64,000 nucleotides of DNA from Azohydromonas aeria (GCF_009760915.1 NZ_VIDQ01000025.1:1-64000); one strand, 5' to 3'. Shown: positions 10,741 through 21,423, numbered from the stretch's first letter. A program made the numbers and translations. Notes: a model not told the origin generated them from the letters alone.

Positions 10741-12264
10741 TCAGCCCGGCAGCGCGCGCCGGTACTGCAGCGCCTCGGCGACGTGGGCCACGCCGGGCTG
10801 GGCTTCGCCGGCGAGGTCGGCGATGGTGCGCGCCACCTTGAGCGCGCGGTGCAGGCTGCGTCCGGACCAGCCCAGCCGCGTCGCGGCCTGCTCGATGAAG
10901 GCCAGCGCCGCGGCGTCCGGGCGCACGTGCTCGTCGAGCCCCGCGGCGTCGAGCTCGGCATTGGGCAGGCCCTGGCGCGCCATGGCGCGTTCCCGCGCCA
11001 TGGCCACGCGCGCCGCCACCACGGCGCTGGGCTCGCCTTCGGGCGCGGCCAGCAGCTCGGCGGGCTTCACCGCCGGGACTTCGAGCTGCAAATCGATGCG
11101 GTCGAGCAGCGGCCCCGACAGGCGTCCCTGGTAGCGGGCGATGGCCTGCGCCGTGCAGCGGCAGGGTTTCCCGGTCGCGGCGAAGGAGCCGAGCCAGCCG
11201 CAGGGGCAGGGATTCATGGCGGCAATCAACTGGAAGCGCGCCGGGTAGCTGGCCTGGCGGCCGGCGCGCGAGAGCGTGATGCGGCCGTTTTCCAGCGGCT
11301 CGCGCAGCGCCTCCAGCGCCGCGCGCGGGAACTCGGGCAATTCATCCAGGAACAGCACGCCGCCGTGGGCGAGCGAGATCTCGCCGGGCTTCGGCGGCGA
11401 GCCGCCGCCCACCAGCGCCACGGCGCTGGCCGAGTGGTGCGGCGCGCGCACCGGGCGCCGGCCCCAGTGCGCGACGCTGAAGCCGCTGCTGGACAGGCCC
11501 TGCAGCGCGGCGCTGGCCAGCGCCTCGTCCTCGTCCATGGGCGGCAGCAGCGCCGGCAGCCGGTGCGCGAGCATCGACTTGCCGCTGCCGGGGCTGCCCA
11601 CCATCAGGAGCGAGTGCGCGCCGGCCGCGGCGATTTCCAGCACCCGCTTGGCGCCGCCCTGGCCGCGCACCTCGCGCAGGTCCGGTTGCGCCGGCGCCTG
11701 CGGCAGCACCTGCGCCCGCGCGCGCGGCAGCGGCACGGCGGCCTCGCCCGGTCGCAGCGCCGCCACCACCTGCAGCAGGTGCGTGGCGCGGCGCACGTCC
11801 ACGCCCTGCACCAGCGCGGCCTGCTCGGCGCTGTCCGGCGGCAGGATCAGGGTGCGCGCGCTGCCTTCGCGGCGCAGCGCCAGAGCCAGTGCCACGGCGC
11901 CGCGCACCGGGCGCAGGTCGCCGGCCAGCGACAGCTCGCCCGCGAACTCGTAGCCGGCGAACGCCGCCGGGTCGAGCTCCCCCGACGCGGCCACGATGCC
12001 CAGCGCGATGGGCAGGTCGAAGCGCCCGGACTCCTTGGGCAGGTCCGCAGGCGCCAGGTTCACCGTGATGCGCTTGTTGTGCGGAAAGGGCAGCCCGCTG
12101 TGCACCAGCGCAGCGCGCACGCGCTCGCGCGCTTCCTTGACCTCGGTGTCGGCCAGCCCGACCAGCGTGAAGCTGGGCAGGCCGTTGGCCAGATGCACTT
12201 CCACGCGCACTTCAGGCGCTTCCAGGGCGTCCAGCGCCCGGCTGCTGAGCACGGCCAGCGACAT
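10741..12264 (-). CDS. comM: ComM/YifB-family Mg-chelatase-like AAA helicase
   Basis: The product is 507 residues from ATG 12264 (MSLAVLSSRALDALEAPEVR), the family's usual length. An N-terminal ChlI-like domain contains LVGLADTEVKEARERVRAAL and NLAPADLPKESGRFDLPIAL. A Mg-chelatase AAA core with Walker A MVGSPGSGKSMLAHRLPALL and the zinc-binding-like segment NPCPCGWLG...PCRC follows, and then a C-terminal helical domain. ComM is a hexameric helicase that promotes branch migration of donor DNA during natural transformation. Most carriers are not known to be competent, so presence alone does not show competence. The gene is monocistronic and converges on the repeat at 10608. Confidence 0.92.
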   Translation of the reverse strand: MSLAVLSSRALDALEAPEVRVEVHLANGLPSFTLVGLADTEVKEARERVRAALVHSGLPFPHNKRITVNLAPADLPKESGRFDLPIALGIVAASGELDPAAFAGYEFAGELSLAGDLRPVRGAVALALALRREGSARTLILPPDSAEQAALVQGVDVRRATHLLQVVAALRPGEAAVPLPRARAQVLPQAPAQPDLREVRGQGGAKRVLEIAAAGAHSLLMVGSPGSGKSMLAHRLPALLPPMDEDEALASAALQGLSSSGFSVAHWGRRPVRAPHHSASAVALVGGGSPPKPGEISLAHGGVLFLDELPEFPRAALEALREPLENGRITLSRAGRQASYPARFQLIAAMNPCPCGWLGSFAATGKPCRCTAQAIARYQGRLSGPLLDRIDLQLEVPAVKPAELLAAPEGEPSAVVAARVAMARERAMARQGLPNAELDAAGLDEHVRPDAAALAFIEQAATRLGWSGRSLHRALKVARTIADLAGEAQPGVAHVAEALQYRRALPG

Positions 12265-12341
12265 CCGCTTCCTCCCCCGGGATCCACCCGGAAGGGCCAT
12301 TGTGTAGCCGCGTTACGAGGCTGTAACGCCTGCATTGAAGG

Positions 12342-12386
12342 TGCACCAAGCTGGGGCTTCGGATGCCACATCCCCCATTTGGTGCG
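12342..12386. promoter_or_regulatory. Candidate NtrC-binding enhancer sites
   Basis: Two imperfect matches to the NtrC dyad TGCACC-N5-GGTGCA occur here. Site 1 is TGCACC-AAGCT-GGGGCT at 12342-12358, with a perfect left half. Site 2 ends in GGTGCG at 12381-12386 with a poor left half. Their centres are 28 bp apart and 90-120 bp upstream of the transcription start expected from the sigma-54 promoter at 12442, a usual enhancer distance. The match quality is moderate, and the call depends mainly on context with glnK-amtB. Confidence 0.4.
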
Positions 12387-12441
12387 CTCCCAAAGAGGGC
12401 CCTGGGAATGGGTGTACCTCGGGGAAAGACCTGCAAAAAGC

Positions 12442-12457
12442 TGGCACGGATGGTGCA
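12442..12457 (+). promoter_or_regulatory. Sigma-54 (RpoN) promoter of the porin-glnK-amtB operon
   Basis: TGGCACGGATGGTGCA fits the sigma-54 consensus TGGCAC-N5-TTGCW with one mismatch. It keeps the essential GG (12443-12444) and GC (12455-12456) with exactly 10 bases between them. The start codon of the porin gene is 34 bp downstream. Sigma-54 control with NtrC is the established regulation of glnK-amtB in Proteobacteria, so this is a strong nitrogen-limitation promoter call. Confidence 0.85.
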
Positions 12458-12490
12458 GAGCTACCGGGCAATCAAACCGGAGTGGAGTCC

Positions 12491-13607
<1,117 letters not shown>

Positions 13608-13643
13608 GACAGACGACCGACCACACCCGAGTCTGAGAAAACC

Positions 13644-15101
13644 ATGAGAAAGCTTCTTCTCCCCGCGCTCGCCGGCCTGGCGTGCCTGGGTGTTGCCAGC
13701 GGCGTGCTGGCGCAGGATGCCGCGGCTGTCGTGGCGCAGGCCGCCAGCGGCGCGGCCGAGGCGGTCGCGGCCGCCGCGCCGGCGGCGCCGGTGCCCAACA
13801 AGGGCGACACGGCCTTCCTGATGTTCTGCACGGCGATGGTCATCATGATGGCCATCCCGGGCCTGGCCCTCTTCTACGGCGGCCTGGTGCGCAGCAAGAA
13901 CATGCTGTCGGTGCTGATGCAGGTGTTCGTGATCTTCGCGCTCATCTCCGTGCTGTGGGTGGTCTACGGCTACTCCGCGGCCTTCACCGGCGGCAACCCG
14001 TTCGTTGGCACGCTCGACAAGCTGTTCCTCAAGGGCGTCACGCCCGAGAGCGTGGCCGCGACCTTCAGCAAGGGCGTGGTGCTGCCGGAGCTGACCTTCG
14101 TGAGCTTCCAGGGCGCGTTCGCCGCGATCACGGTGGCGCTGATCGTGGGCGCCTTCGCCGAGCGCATCAAGTTCTCGGCGGTGCTGGCCTTCTCGGTGCT
14201 GTGGTTCACCTTCGCCTACCTGCCGGTGGCGCACATGGTCTGGTACTGGGACGGCCCGGACGCCATCACCAGCGAGGAGACGCTGGCCGCCGTGACGGCG
14301 GGCGCGGGCTGGCTGTGGGCCAAGGGCGCGCTGGACTTCGCCGGCGGCACGGTGGTGCACATCAACGCCGCGGTGGCGGGCCTGGTGGGTGCCTTCATGG
14401 TGGGCAAGCGCGTGGGCTACGGGCGCGAGTCGATGGCGCCGCACAGCCTGACGCTGACCATGGTCGGTGCCTCGCTGCTGTGGGTGGGCTGGTTCGGCTT
14501 CAACGCCGGCTCCAACCTGGAAGCCAACGGCACGGCCGCGCTGGCCTTCACCAACACCGTGGTGGCCACGGCCGCCGCGGCGCTGAGCTGGATCGCCGGC
14601 GAGGCGCTGATGAAGGGCAAGGCCTCGATGCTGGGCGCCGCTTCCGGCGCGGTGGCCGGCCTGGTGGCCGTCACCCCGGCCTGCGGCTTCGTGGGTGTGG
14701 GCGGCGCGCTGGTGATCGGCCTGCTGTCGGGCTTCGTGTGCCTGTGGGGCGTCAATGGCCTCAAGCGCATGCTCGGCGCCGATGACTCGCTCGACGTGTT
14801 CGGCGTGCACGGGGTGGGCGGCATCCTGGGCGCGCTGCTGACGGGCGTGTTTGCCGCGCCCGACCTGGGCGGCACGGGCATCTGCAACTACGTCACCGAC
14901 ACGTGCGGCGAGTGGGGCGGCATCGGTGCGCAGGTCTGGGTGCAGGCCCAGGCCGTGGGCGTGACCATCCTGTGGTCGGCCGTGGTCGCCTTCATCGCCT
15001 ACAAGCTGGTCGACCTGGTGATCGGTCTGCGCGTCTCCGAAGAGGAAGAGCGCGAGGGCCTGGACATCAGCTCGCACGGCGAGACGGCCTACAACCGCTG
15101 A
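13644..15101 (+). CDS. amtB: Ammonium transporter AmtB
   Basis: The product is 485 residues. A signal peptide (cleavage near VLAQD) and an Ala-rich stretch of about 25 residues precede 11 transmembrane helices. The conduction machinery is visible: Asp231 (ALDFAGGTVVHI), the twin histidines His239 and His389 (DVFGVHGVGG), and the Phe gate region. The length exceeds E. coli AmtB (428) because of the extended N-terminus and a C-terminal cytoplasmic tail (EEEEREGLDISSHGETAYNR). It carries ammonium inward and is blocked by GlnK. It is last in the porin-glnK-amtB operon, followed by a terminator at 15206. Confidence 0.95.
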   Translation: MRKLLLPALAGLACLGVASGVLAQDAAAVVAQAASGAAEAVAAAAPAAPVPNKGDTAFLMFCTAMVIMMAIPGLALFYGGLVRSKNMLSVLMQVFVIFALISVLWVVYGYSAAFTGGNPFVGTLDKLFLKGVTPESVAATFSKGVVLPELTFVSFQGAFAAITVALIVGAFAERIKFSAVLAFSVLWFTFAYLPVAHMVWYWDGPDAITSEETLAAVTAGAGWLWAKGALDFAGGTVVHINAAVAGLVGAFMVGKRVGYGRESMAPHSLTLTMVGASLLWVGWFGFNAGSNLEANGTAALAFTNTVVATAAAALSWIAGEALMKGKASMLGAASGAVAGLVAVTPACGFVGVGGALVIGLLSGFVCLWGVNGLKRMLGADDSLDVFGVHGVGGILGALLTGVFAAPDLGGTGICNYVTDTCGEWGGIGAQVWVQAQAVGVTILWSAVVAFIAYKLVDLVIGLRVSEEEEREGLDISSHGETAYNR

Positions 15102-15205
15102 TCGACGGGCGGTTCAACAGAAGACAGCGCGGGCGGCGCCAGCGGTACACAAGGCGCCCCCGGCTACGGAGCAGTCTCTTCGCTGCGGTTGCGGTAGCGA
15201 ACTTC

Positions 15206-15232
15206 GGCCACCCCTTGCGGGTGGCCTTTTTT
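15206..15232 (+). terminator. Terminator after amtB, left copy of a duplicated element
   Basis: An 8-bp stem, GGCCACCC (15206-15213) with GGGTGGCC (15219-15226), has a 5-nt loop and six T. The same stem, and the following GGGCGCGCGCCG, recur at 15779-15818 on the other side of the SPW gene. Confidence 0.85.
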
Positions 15233-15362
15233 CTTGGGCGCGCGCCGCATCGCTGGAGGGAACACGCGGCCGGGCTTCGGTGTCAAAGCGCTGCGCCGGC
15301 CGCAAGGCAGGCGCGACCCGACCGGTCCTTCAAGTCAATTCGTCAATTCTGGAGGTGTGACC

Positions 15363-15737
15363 ATGTTGCGACTCAAGCATTGGCAGGATGGCGTCAACGC
15401 GGTGCTGGCGGCGTGGGTGCTGCTGTCCCCGTGGGCGCTGGGCTTCGACGGTGAACGCGCGGCCACGTGGAACGCGCTGATCGCGGGCGCGGCGCTGCTG
15501 GCGGTGGCGCTGGGGGCGGTGTTCGTGCCCCAGGCCTGGGAGCGCTGGAGCGCGGCGGCGCTGGGTCTGTGGCTGGCCATCTCGCCCTGGGTGCTGGGCT
15601 TCGCGGGGCTGCGCGACGCGATGCTGGGCACGGCGATCACGGGCGTGGCCGTGCTGGCGCTGGCGGCGTGGACGCTGGCGGCCGACAAGTCGTCCGGCGG
15701 CGGCGGCTGGTGGCGGCGCGAGACGGCGGCCCATTGA
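15363..15737 (+). CDS. SPW-repeat membrane protein
   Basis: The product is 124 residues with four hydrophobic segments in two repeats. Each repeat contains the SPW motif (LLSPWALGF and AISPWVLGF), the signature of the SPW family (PF03779). GGAGG at 15351-15355, 7 nt before ATG 15363, supports the start. Function is unknown; SPW proteins are small inner-membrane proteins. The gene is isolated between two nearly identical terminators (15206 and 15779), so it forms its own unit and may have arrived as an insertion. Confidence 0.85.
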   Translation: MLRLKHWQDGVNAVLAAWVLLSPWALGFDGERAATWNALIAGAALLAVALGAVFVPQAWERWSAAALGLWLAISPWVLGFAGLRDAMLGTAITGVAVLALAAWTLAADKSSGGGGWWRRETAAH

Positions 15738-15778
15738 CTTCTGGCCCGCGGCGCGCACCGCGGGCTCTTGCGGCTGCA

Positions 15779-15803
15779 GGCCACCCCGGCGGGTGGCCTT
15801 TTT
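15779..15803 (+). terminator. Terminator after the SPW gene, right copy of a duplicated element
   Basis: The stem GGCCACCC (15779-15786) with GGGTGGCC (15791-15798) has a 4-nt loop and five T. Stem and downstream sequence (to 15818) match the element at 15206-15247 almost base for base. Confidence 0.85.
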
Positions 15804-15961
15804 CATGGGCGCGCGCCGGCGGCGGGCGGGCGTCGCCAACCGGGACGCCAAGGCGGCGTGCCTGCCGCACGGCGCCGCGGCACAGGGTGTGTCAGCGCAC
15901 CGCGACGGGTATGCCGCCTGCCTAGAATGGCTGGACCCAAGTCCAAGAAGCACCGCACGCC

Positions 15962-17257
15962 ATGGTCCCGCATCTCATCACCGCGCTCAACGGCCCGATC
16001 AACGAGCTGGAGCAGCGCATCCTGGAGTCGATGCCGGCCATCGAGCGCTGGTTCCGCCTGGAGTGGATGGAGCACACGCCGCCGTTCTACACCTCGGTGG
16101 ACGTGCGCAACGCCGGCTTCAAGCTCGCGCCGGTCGATACCAACCTCTTCCCCGGCGGCTGGAACAACCTCACCAACGACATGCTGCCGCTGGCGGTGCA
16201 GGCGGCGATGGCGGCCATCGAGAAGATCTGTCCGGAGGCCAAGAACCTGCTGCTGATCCCGGAGAAGCACACGCGCAACAGCTTCTACCTCAGCAACGTG
16301 CAGCGCCTCACGCAGATCTTCAACCAGGCCGGCCTGAACGTGCGCCTGGGCACGCTCGACGAGACCATCACCAAGCCCACGGCGCTGACGCTGCCCGACG
16401 GCAACACGCTGACGCTGGAGCCGCTGCTGCGCACGCCGCGGCGCCTGGGGCTCAAGGACTTCGATCCCTGCACCATCCTGCTCAACAACGACCTCTCCGG
16501 CGGCATCCCGCCGGTGCTGGAGAACCTGCACGAGCAGTACCTGCTGCCGCCGCTGCACGCGGGCTGGGCGGTGCGGCGCAAGAGCAACCACTTCCAGAGC
16601 TACGAGGAGGTGGCCAAGAAGTTCGCCAAGCTGCTGGGCATGGACCCGTGGCTGATCAACCCGATGTACAGCCAGTGCGGCCAGGTGGACTTCAGCCAGG
16701 GCACCGGGCTGGAGTGCGTGCAGTCCAACGCCGAGGCGCTGCTGGCCAAGGTGCGGCGCAAGTACAAGGAATACGGCATCAACGAGAAGCCGTTCGTGGT
16801 CGTCAAGGCCGACGCCGGCACCTACGGCATGGGCATCATGACCGTGCGCGACCCCAAGGACCTGGAGGACCTCAACCGCCGCACGCGCAACAAGATGAGC
16901 GTGATCAAGGAGGGGCAGGAGGTCAGCGAGGTCATCATCCAGGAGGGCGTGCCCACCTACGAGCGCATGCACGACGCCGTGGCCGAGCCGGTGGTCTACA
17001 TGCTCGACCGCTACGTGGTCGGCGGCTTCTACCGCGTGCATGCCGAGCGCGGCATCGACGAGAACCTCAACGCCCCCGGCGCCGCGTTCGTGCCGCTGGC
17101 CTTCGCCGAGGCCAGCCACATGCCCCGGCCCGGCGAGAAGCCCGGCGTCAGCGCGCCCAACCGCTTCTACATGTACGGCGTGATCGGCCGCCTGGCGATG
17201 CTGGCGGCCAGCTACGAGCTCGAAGCCACCGACCCCGACGCCGAGATCTACGAGTGA
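15962..17257 (+). CDS. gshA: Glutamate-cysteine ligase, ATP-grasp-like TIGR02049 type
   Basis: The product is 431 residues (MVPHLITALNGPINELEQRI). It belongs to the GshA class found in Acidithiobacillus and betaproteobacteria, not the E. coli or plant type. Recognisable segments are LLNNDLSGGIPPVLENL, FVVVKADAGTYGMGIMTV (glycine-rich nucleotide loop) and NRFYMYGVIGRLAMLAASYE. It joins glutamate and cysteine, the first and limiting step of glutathione synthesis. The second-step gene gshB lies 3.2 kb downstream in the same orientation, separated by two transporter genes. A TAGAAT hexamer at 15923-15928 could be the -10 box. Confidence 0.93.
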   Translation: MVPHLITALNGPINELEQRILESMPAIERWFRLEWMEHTPPFYTSVDVRNAGFKLAPVDTNLFPGGWNNLTNDMLPLAVQAAMAAIEKICPEAKNLLLIPEKHTRNSFYLSNVQRLTQIFNQAGLNVRLGTLDETITKPTALTLPDGNTLTLEPLLRTPRRLGLKDFDPCTILLNNDLSGGIPPVLENLHEQYLLPPLHAGWAVRRKSNHFQSYEEVAKKFAKLLGMDPWLINPMYSQCGQVDFSQGTGLECVQSNAEALLAKVRRKYKEYGINEKPFVVVKADAGTYGMGIMTVRDPKDLEDLNRRTRNKMSVIKEGQEVSEVIIQEGVPTYERMHDAVAEPVVYMLDRYVVGGFYRVHAERGIDENLNAPGAAFVPLAFAEASHMPRPGEKPGVSAPNRFYMYGVIGRLAMLAASYELEATDPDAEIYE

Positions 17258-17313
17258 GCTGACGGTGCGCCGGCGCAACGCCGGCACCTGCCGGCAGCGC
17301 GAGAATCAGGGTT

Positions 17314-19230
17314 TTGGCTAAGGGGCCGCTGGCCGGTCCTGCCCCAGTGAGCTCCTCCTCTTCGCAATCGTCCAGCGCCCTGGCGGCCCTGACGCTGGCC
17401 GCCCTGGGCGTCGTCTACGGCGACATCGGCACCAGCCCGCTGTACGCCTTCAAGGAAATCTTCCACGCCGGCCACGTCGAGGCCACGCCCGACAACGTGC
17501 TGGGCGTGCTGTCGCTGATCTTCTGGACGCTGACGGTCATCGTCTCGCTGAAGTACGTGCTGCTGATCCTGCGTGCGGACAACAACGGCGAGGGCGGTCT
17601 GATCGCCATGCTGGCGCTGGCCACGCACGCGGTGCGCGAGCGCCCGCGGCTGCGCCAGGCGCTGCTGGCGGTGGGCATGTTCGGCACGGCCATCTTCTAC
17701 GGCGACGGCGTGATCACGCCGGCGATCTCGGTGCTGTCGGCGGTGGAAGGCCTGGAGGTGACCTCCGAGCGGCTGCATCCCTTCGTGGTGCCGATCACGC
17801 TGGTGGTGCTCACGGCGCTGTTCGCGGTGCAGCGCTTCGGCACGGCCGACATCGGCCGCTTCTTCGGGCCCGTCACCCTGGTGTGGTTCGTCACGCTGGT
17901 GGCGCTGGGCCTGCCGCGCGTGCTGGAGAACCCGGGCGTGCTGGTGGCGCTCAACCCGGCTTACGCGATCGCCTTCTGGGTGGAGCACAAGCTGGTGGCC
18001 TTCCTGGCGCTGGGCGCGGTGGTGCTATGCGTCACCGGCGGCGAGGCGCTCTACGCCGACCTGGGCCACTTCGGCAAGCGGCCCATCCGCATCGCCTGGT
18101 ACGCCGTGGTGATGCCGGCGCTGGTGGTCAACTACTTCGGCCAGGGCGCGCTGGTGCTGTCCGACCCGGCGGCCATCGAGAACCCGTTCTACCTGCTCGC
18201 GCCGCAATGGGCGCGGCTGCCGCTGGTGTTCCTGGCCACCGCCGCCACCGTCATCGCCTCGCAGGCGCTGATCACGGCGGCCTTCTCCGTGACCAAGCAG
18301 GCGATCCAGATGGGCCTGCTGCCGCGCATGCACATCAAGCACACGTCGGTAAGGGACACCGGCCAGATCTACGTGCCCTTCGTGAATTGGGGGCTGTACG
18401 TGTTCATCGTGCTGGCGGTGGCCCTGTTCGGCTCGTCCTCGCGGCTGGCCGCGGCCTACGGCATCGCCGTGACGCTGGACATGACCATCACCACCGTCAT
18501 GACCTTCTTCGTCATTCGCTACGGCTGGCGCTACCCGCTGTGGCTGTGCCTGGGGGCCACGGGCTTCTTCTTCGTCATCGACGTGATGTTCTTCGCCTCC
18601 AACATGCTCAAGCTGCTGGGCGGAGGCTGGTTCCCGCTGGCCATCGGCATCGGCATGTTCACGCTCATGACCACCTGGCGGCGCGGGCGCACGCTGGTGG
18701 CCGAGCGGCTGCGCGACGACGCCATCGACCTCGAGGGCTTCCTGGAGGCGGTGTTCATGAGCCCGCCCAAGCGCGTCGCCGGCACGGCCGTGTTCCTCTC
18801 GGCCGAGCAGGGCCTCACGCCCAACGCGCTGATGCACAACCTCAAGCACAACAAGGTGCTGCACGAGTACAACCTGTTCGTCACGGTGCAGCACCACGAC
18901 GTGCCCTGGATCGGCTTCGACAAGCGCGTGGGCGTGCGGCCGCTGGGCCACGACTGCTGGCAGGTGGTGCTGCACTTCGGCTTCAAGAACGACCCCGACG
19001 TGCCCGAGGCGCTGCAGGCACTCAAGGGCCGCGGCGTGCCGCTGGACGACATGGACACCAGCTACTTCCTGAGCCGCGACATCGTGATCCCGACCATCAG
19101 CGAGCACGGCATGGCGATGTGGCGGGAAAAGCTCTTCGCCAGCATGCACCGCAACGCCTCGGCGGCCGCCGACTTCCTCAACCTGCCGGCCAACCGCATC
19201 GTGGAGCTGGGCTCCAAGGTCGAGATCTGA
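17314..19230 (+). CDS. kup: KUP-family potassium uptake transporter
   Basis: The product is 638 residues from TTG 17314, or 627 from GTG 17347; neither has a good ribosome site, so the start is uncertain. A serine-rich N-terminus leads into [20 protein letters not shown], the KUP signature, followed by about 12 transmembrane helices and a cytoplasmic C-terminal domain. It imports K+ with protons at low affinity. It sits 56 bp after gshA and 13 bp before benE, so all four genes from gshA to gshB may be one transcription unit. GAGAAT at 17301-17306 is a possible -10 placed close to the TTG. Confidence 0.93.
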   Translation: MAKGPLAGPAPVSSSSSQSSSALAALTLAALGVVYGDIGTSPLYAFKEIFHAGHVEATPDNVLGVLSLIFWTLTVIVSLKYVLLILRADNNGEGGLIAMLALATHAVRERPRLRQALLAVGMFGTAIFYGDGVITPAISVLSAVEGLEVTSERLHPFVVPITLVVLTALFAVQRFGTADIGRFFGPVTLVWFVTLVALGLPRVLENPGVLVALNPAYAIAFWVEHKLVAFLALGAVVLCVTGGEALYADLGHFGKRPIRIAWYAVVMPALVVNYFGQGALVLSDPAAIENPFYLLAPQWARLPLVFLATAATVIASQALITAAFSVTKQAIQMGLLPRMHIKHTSVRDTGQIYVPFVNWGLYVFIVLAVALFGSSSRLAAAYGIAVTLDMTITTVMTFFVIRYGWRYPLWLCLGATGFFFVIDVMFFASNMLKLLGGGWFPLAIGIGMFTLMTTWRRGRTLVAERLRDDAIDLEGFLEAVFMSPPKRVAGTAVFLSAEQGLTPNALMHNLKHNKVLHEYNLFVTVQHHDVPWIGFDKRVGVRPLGHDCWQVVLHFGFKNDPDVPEALQALKGRGVPLDDMDTSYFLSRDIVIPTISEHGMAMWREKLFASMHRNASAAADFLNLPANRIVELGSKVEI

Positions 19231-19243
19231 AGCGCGCGGCCCC

Positions 19244-20407
19244 GTGGTTTTGAAGGACCTGTCGCTGTCCGCCGTCGTGGCGGGCTTCGTGGCCGTGCTG
19301 GTGGGCTTCACCAGCTCGGTCGTCATCGTCTTCCACGCCGCCGAGGCGCTGGGCGCCACGCCGGCGCAGACGGCCTCGTGGATGTGGGCGCTGGGCCTGG
19401 GCATGGGACTGACCAGCGCGGGGCTGAGCCTGTGGTACCGCCAGCCCGTGCTCACGGCCTGGAGCACGCCCGGCGCGGCGCTGATCGCGGGCACCAGCGG
19501 CCTCACCATGGCCGAGGGCATCGGCGCCTTCTTGGTCTGCGCGGTGCTGATCACGCTGGCCGGCGCCACCGGCGCCTTCGCGCGGGTGATGGGCCGCATC
19601 CCGCGCGCGCTGGCCGCGGCGCTGCTGGCCGGCGTGCTGGCGCGCTTCGGCTTCGACGCGGTCCTCTCGCTCAAGGCCAGCCCGGCGCTGGTGGGCACCA
19701 TGCTGGCGGCCTACCTGCTTGGGCGGCGGCTGTGGCCGCGCTACGCGGTGCCGGGCGTGCTGCTGGCGGGCATGGCGGTGGCGGCGGGGCAGGGCGCGCT
19801 GCACCTGGGCGCGGTGCAGTGGCGCCTGGCGCAGCCGGTATGGACCACGCCGGCCTTTTCGTGGCAGGCCCTGATCGGCCTGGCGCTGCCGCTGTTCGTG
19901 GTGACGATGGCCTCGCAGAACCTGCCCGGCGTGGCCGCGCAGCGCGCCGCGGGCTACGACACCCCGGTGTCGCCGCCGGTGACGGTCACGGGGCTGGCCT
20001 CGCTGCTGCTGGCGCCCTTCGGCGGCTACGCCCTGAACCTGGCGGCGATCACGGCGGCGATCTGCATGGGCCGCGAGGCGCATGCCGACCCGGCGCGGCG
20101 CTACATGGCCGCCGTCATGGCGGGGGGCTTCTACATCGCGCTGAGCCTGGCCGGCGGCGCGGTGGTGGGGCTGATCGGCGCGTTCCCGAAGGCGCTGGTG
20201 CTGGCGGTGGCCGGGCTGGCGCTGCTGTCGACCATCGGCGGCGCGCTGGCGATGGGCTTGCAGGAGGAGAAGACGCGCGAGGCGGCGCTGCTGACCTTCC
20301 TGGTCACGGCCAGCGGCCTGAGCCTGTTCGGCATCGCCTCGGCCTTCTGGGGCCTCGTCGCCGGTGTGCTGGCACTGGGCGTGCAACACTGGCGCCCCAC
20401 CCGCTGA
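19244..20407 (+). CDS. benE: BenE-family benzoate/H+ symporter
   Basis: The product is 387 residues with about 12 hydrophobic segments. The BenE family pattern is clear: VLVGFTSSVVIVFHAAEALG, YRQPVLTAWSTPGAALIAG and VTMASQNLPGVAAQRAAGY. BenE proteins import benzoate, but no benzoate catabolic genes are present, so the substrate here is open; some family members may carry purine-like or other aromatic compounds. The start is GTG 19244 or TTG 19250. Spacing of 13 bp to kup and 15 bp to gshB implies cotranscription. Confidence 0.88.
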   Translation: MVLKDLSLSAVVAGFVAVLVGFTSSVVIVFHAAEALGATPAQTASWMWALGLGMGLTSAGLSLWYRQPVLTAWSTPGAALIAGTSGLTMAEGIGAFLVCAVLITLAGATGAFARVMGRIPRALAAALLAGVLARFGFDAVLSLKASPALVGTMLAAYLLGRRLWPRYAVPGVLLAGMAVAAGQGALHLGAVQWRLAQPVWTTPAFSWQALIGLALPLFVVTMASQNLPGVAAQRAAGYDTPVSPPVTVTGLASLLLAPFGGYALNLAAITAAICMGREAHADPARRYMAAVMAGGFYIALSLAGGAVVGLIGAFPKALVLAVAGLALLSTIGGALAMGLQEEKTREAALLTFLVTASGLSLFGIASAFWGLVAGVLALGVQHWRPTR

Positions 20408-20422
20408 AGTTTCGCCCGCGCC

Positions 20423-21376
20423 ATGGATTTGCTGTTCGTCGCCGACCCGCTGGTCACCTTCAAGACCTACAAGGACACCACCTTCGCGATGATGCGCGAG
20501 GCCCTGGGGCGCGGCCACAAGGTCTGGGCCTGCGAGCAGGCCGACCTGGTCTGGCGCCGCGGCTCGCGCGTGGTGGCGCGCAGCGCCCGCGCCATCACGC
20601 TCACCGGCTCCAGCGGCAAGGACTGGTTCGAGGTCGTGGCCGAGCGCGAGATGGCGCTGGCCGACGCCCATGCCGTGCTGATGCGCAAGGACCCGCCCTT
20701 CGACAGCGAGTTCTTCTACGCCACGCACCTGCTGCAGCAGGCCGAGCGCGAGGGCGCGCGCGTGTTCAACAGGCCCGCGGCGCTGCGCGAGCACCCGGAG
20801 AAGCTCTCCATCCTGGAGTTCCCCGACCTCATCGGAGCGACGCTGGTGACGCGCGACGCGCAGGCGGTGCGGGCGTTCCATGACGAGCACCGCGACGTGA
20901 TCCTCAAGCCGCTGGACGGCATGGGCGGGATGGGGATCTTCCGCGTCGGCCCGGACGGGCTCAACCTGGGCTCGATCATCGAGACGCTCAATGCCCACGG
21001 CACGCGCACGCTGATGGTCCAGCGCTACCTGCCCGAGATCGTCAAGGGCGACAAGCGCGTGCTGCTCATCGGCGGCAAGCCCGTGCCGTACTGCCTGGCG
21101 CGCATCCCGCAGGGCAGCGAGATCCGCGGCAACCTGGCCGCCGGCGGCAAGGGCGTGGCGCAGGAGCTCTCCGCGCGCGACCGCGAGATCGCCGAGACGC
21201 TGGCGCCGGTGCTGGCCGCGCGCGGGCTGCTGCTGGTGGGGCTGGACGTGATCGGCGACTGCCTCACCGAGATCAACGTCACCAGCCCGACGGGCTTCCA
21301 GGAGATCACGAACCAGACCGGCTGCAACGTGGCCGGGCTGTTCGTGGATGCGCTGGAGGCGGCGCTGGCCGCCTGA
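20423..21376 (+). CDS. gshB: Glutathione synthetase
   Basis: The product is 317 residues, the E. coli GshB length. It has the N-terminal substrate domain (MDLLFVADPLVTFKTYKDTT) and the ATP-grasp core. PPFDSEFFYATHLL, VILKPLDGMGGMGIFRV (ATP loop), RTLMVQRYLPEIVKGDKRVL and INVTSPTGFQEI (metal ligands near the C-terminus) are all family-conserved. It adds glycine to gamma-glutamylcysteine. It closes the gshA-kup-benE-gshB group. Confidence 0.95.
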   Translation: MDLLFVADPLVTFKTYKDTTFAMMREALGRGHKVWACEQADLVWRRGSRVVARSARAITLTGSSGKDWFEVVAEREMALADAHAVLMRKDPPFDSEFFYATHLLQQAEREGARVFNRPAALREHPEKLSILEFPDLIGATLVTRDAQAVRAFHDEHRDVILKPLDGMGGMGIFRVGPDGLNLGSIIETLNAHGTRTLMVQRYLPEIVKGDKRVLLIGGKPVPYCLARIPQGSEIRGNLAAGGKGVAQELSARDREIAETLAPVLAARGLLLVGLDVIGDCLTEINVTSPTGFQEITNQTGCNVAGLFVDALEAALAA

Positions 21377-21410
21377 CCGTTTGACGGGATAGGGGGCAAG
21401 CGGCGCGGGG

Positions 21411-21416
21411 GACAAT
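21411..21416 (+). promoter_or_regulatory. -10-like hexamer seven nucleotides before the uup start
   Basis: GACAAT (21411-21416) precedes ATG 21424 by 7 nt. It lies in the loop of a small inverted repeat (GGGGG...CCCCC) that touches the start codon. Transcription from it would give an almost leaderless mRNA. A TTGACG at 21381 is too far away (24 bp) to be a standard -35. Confidence 0.35.
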
Positions 21417-21423
21417 CGCCCCC

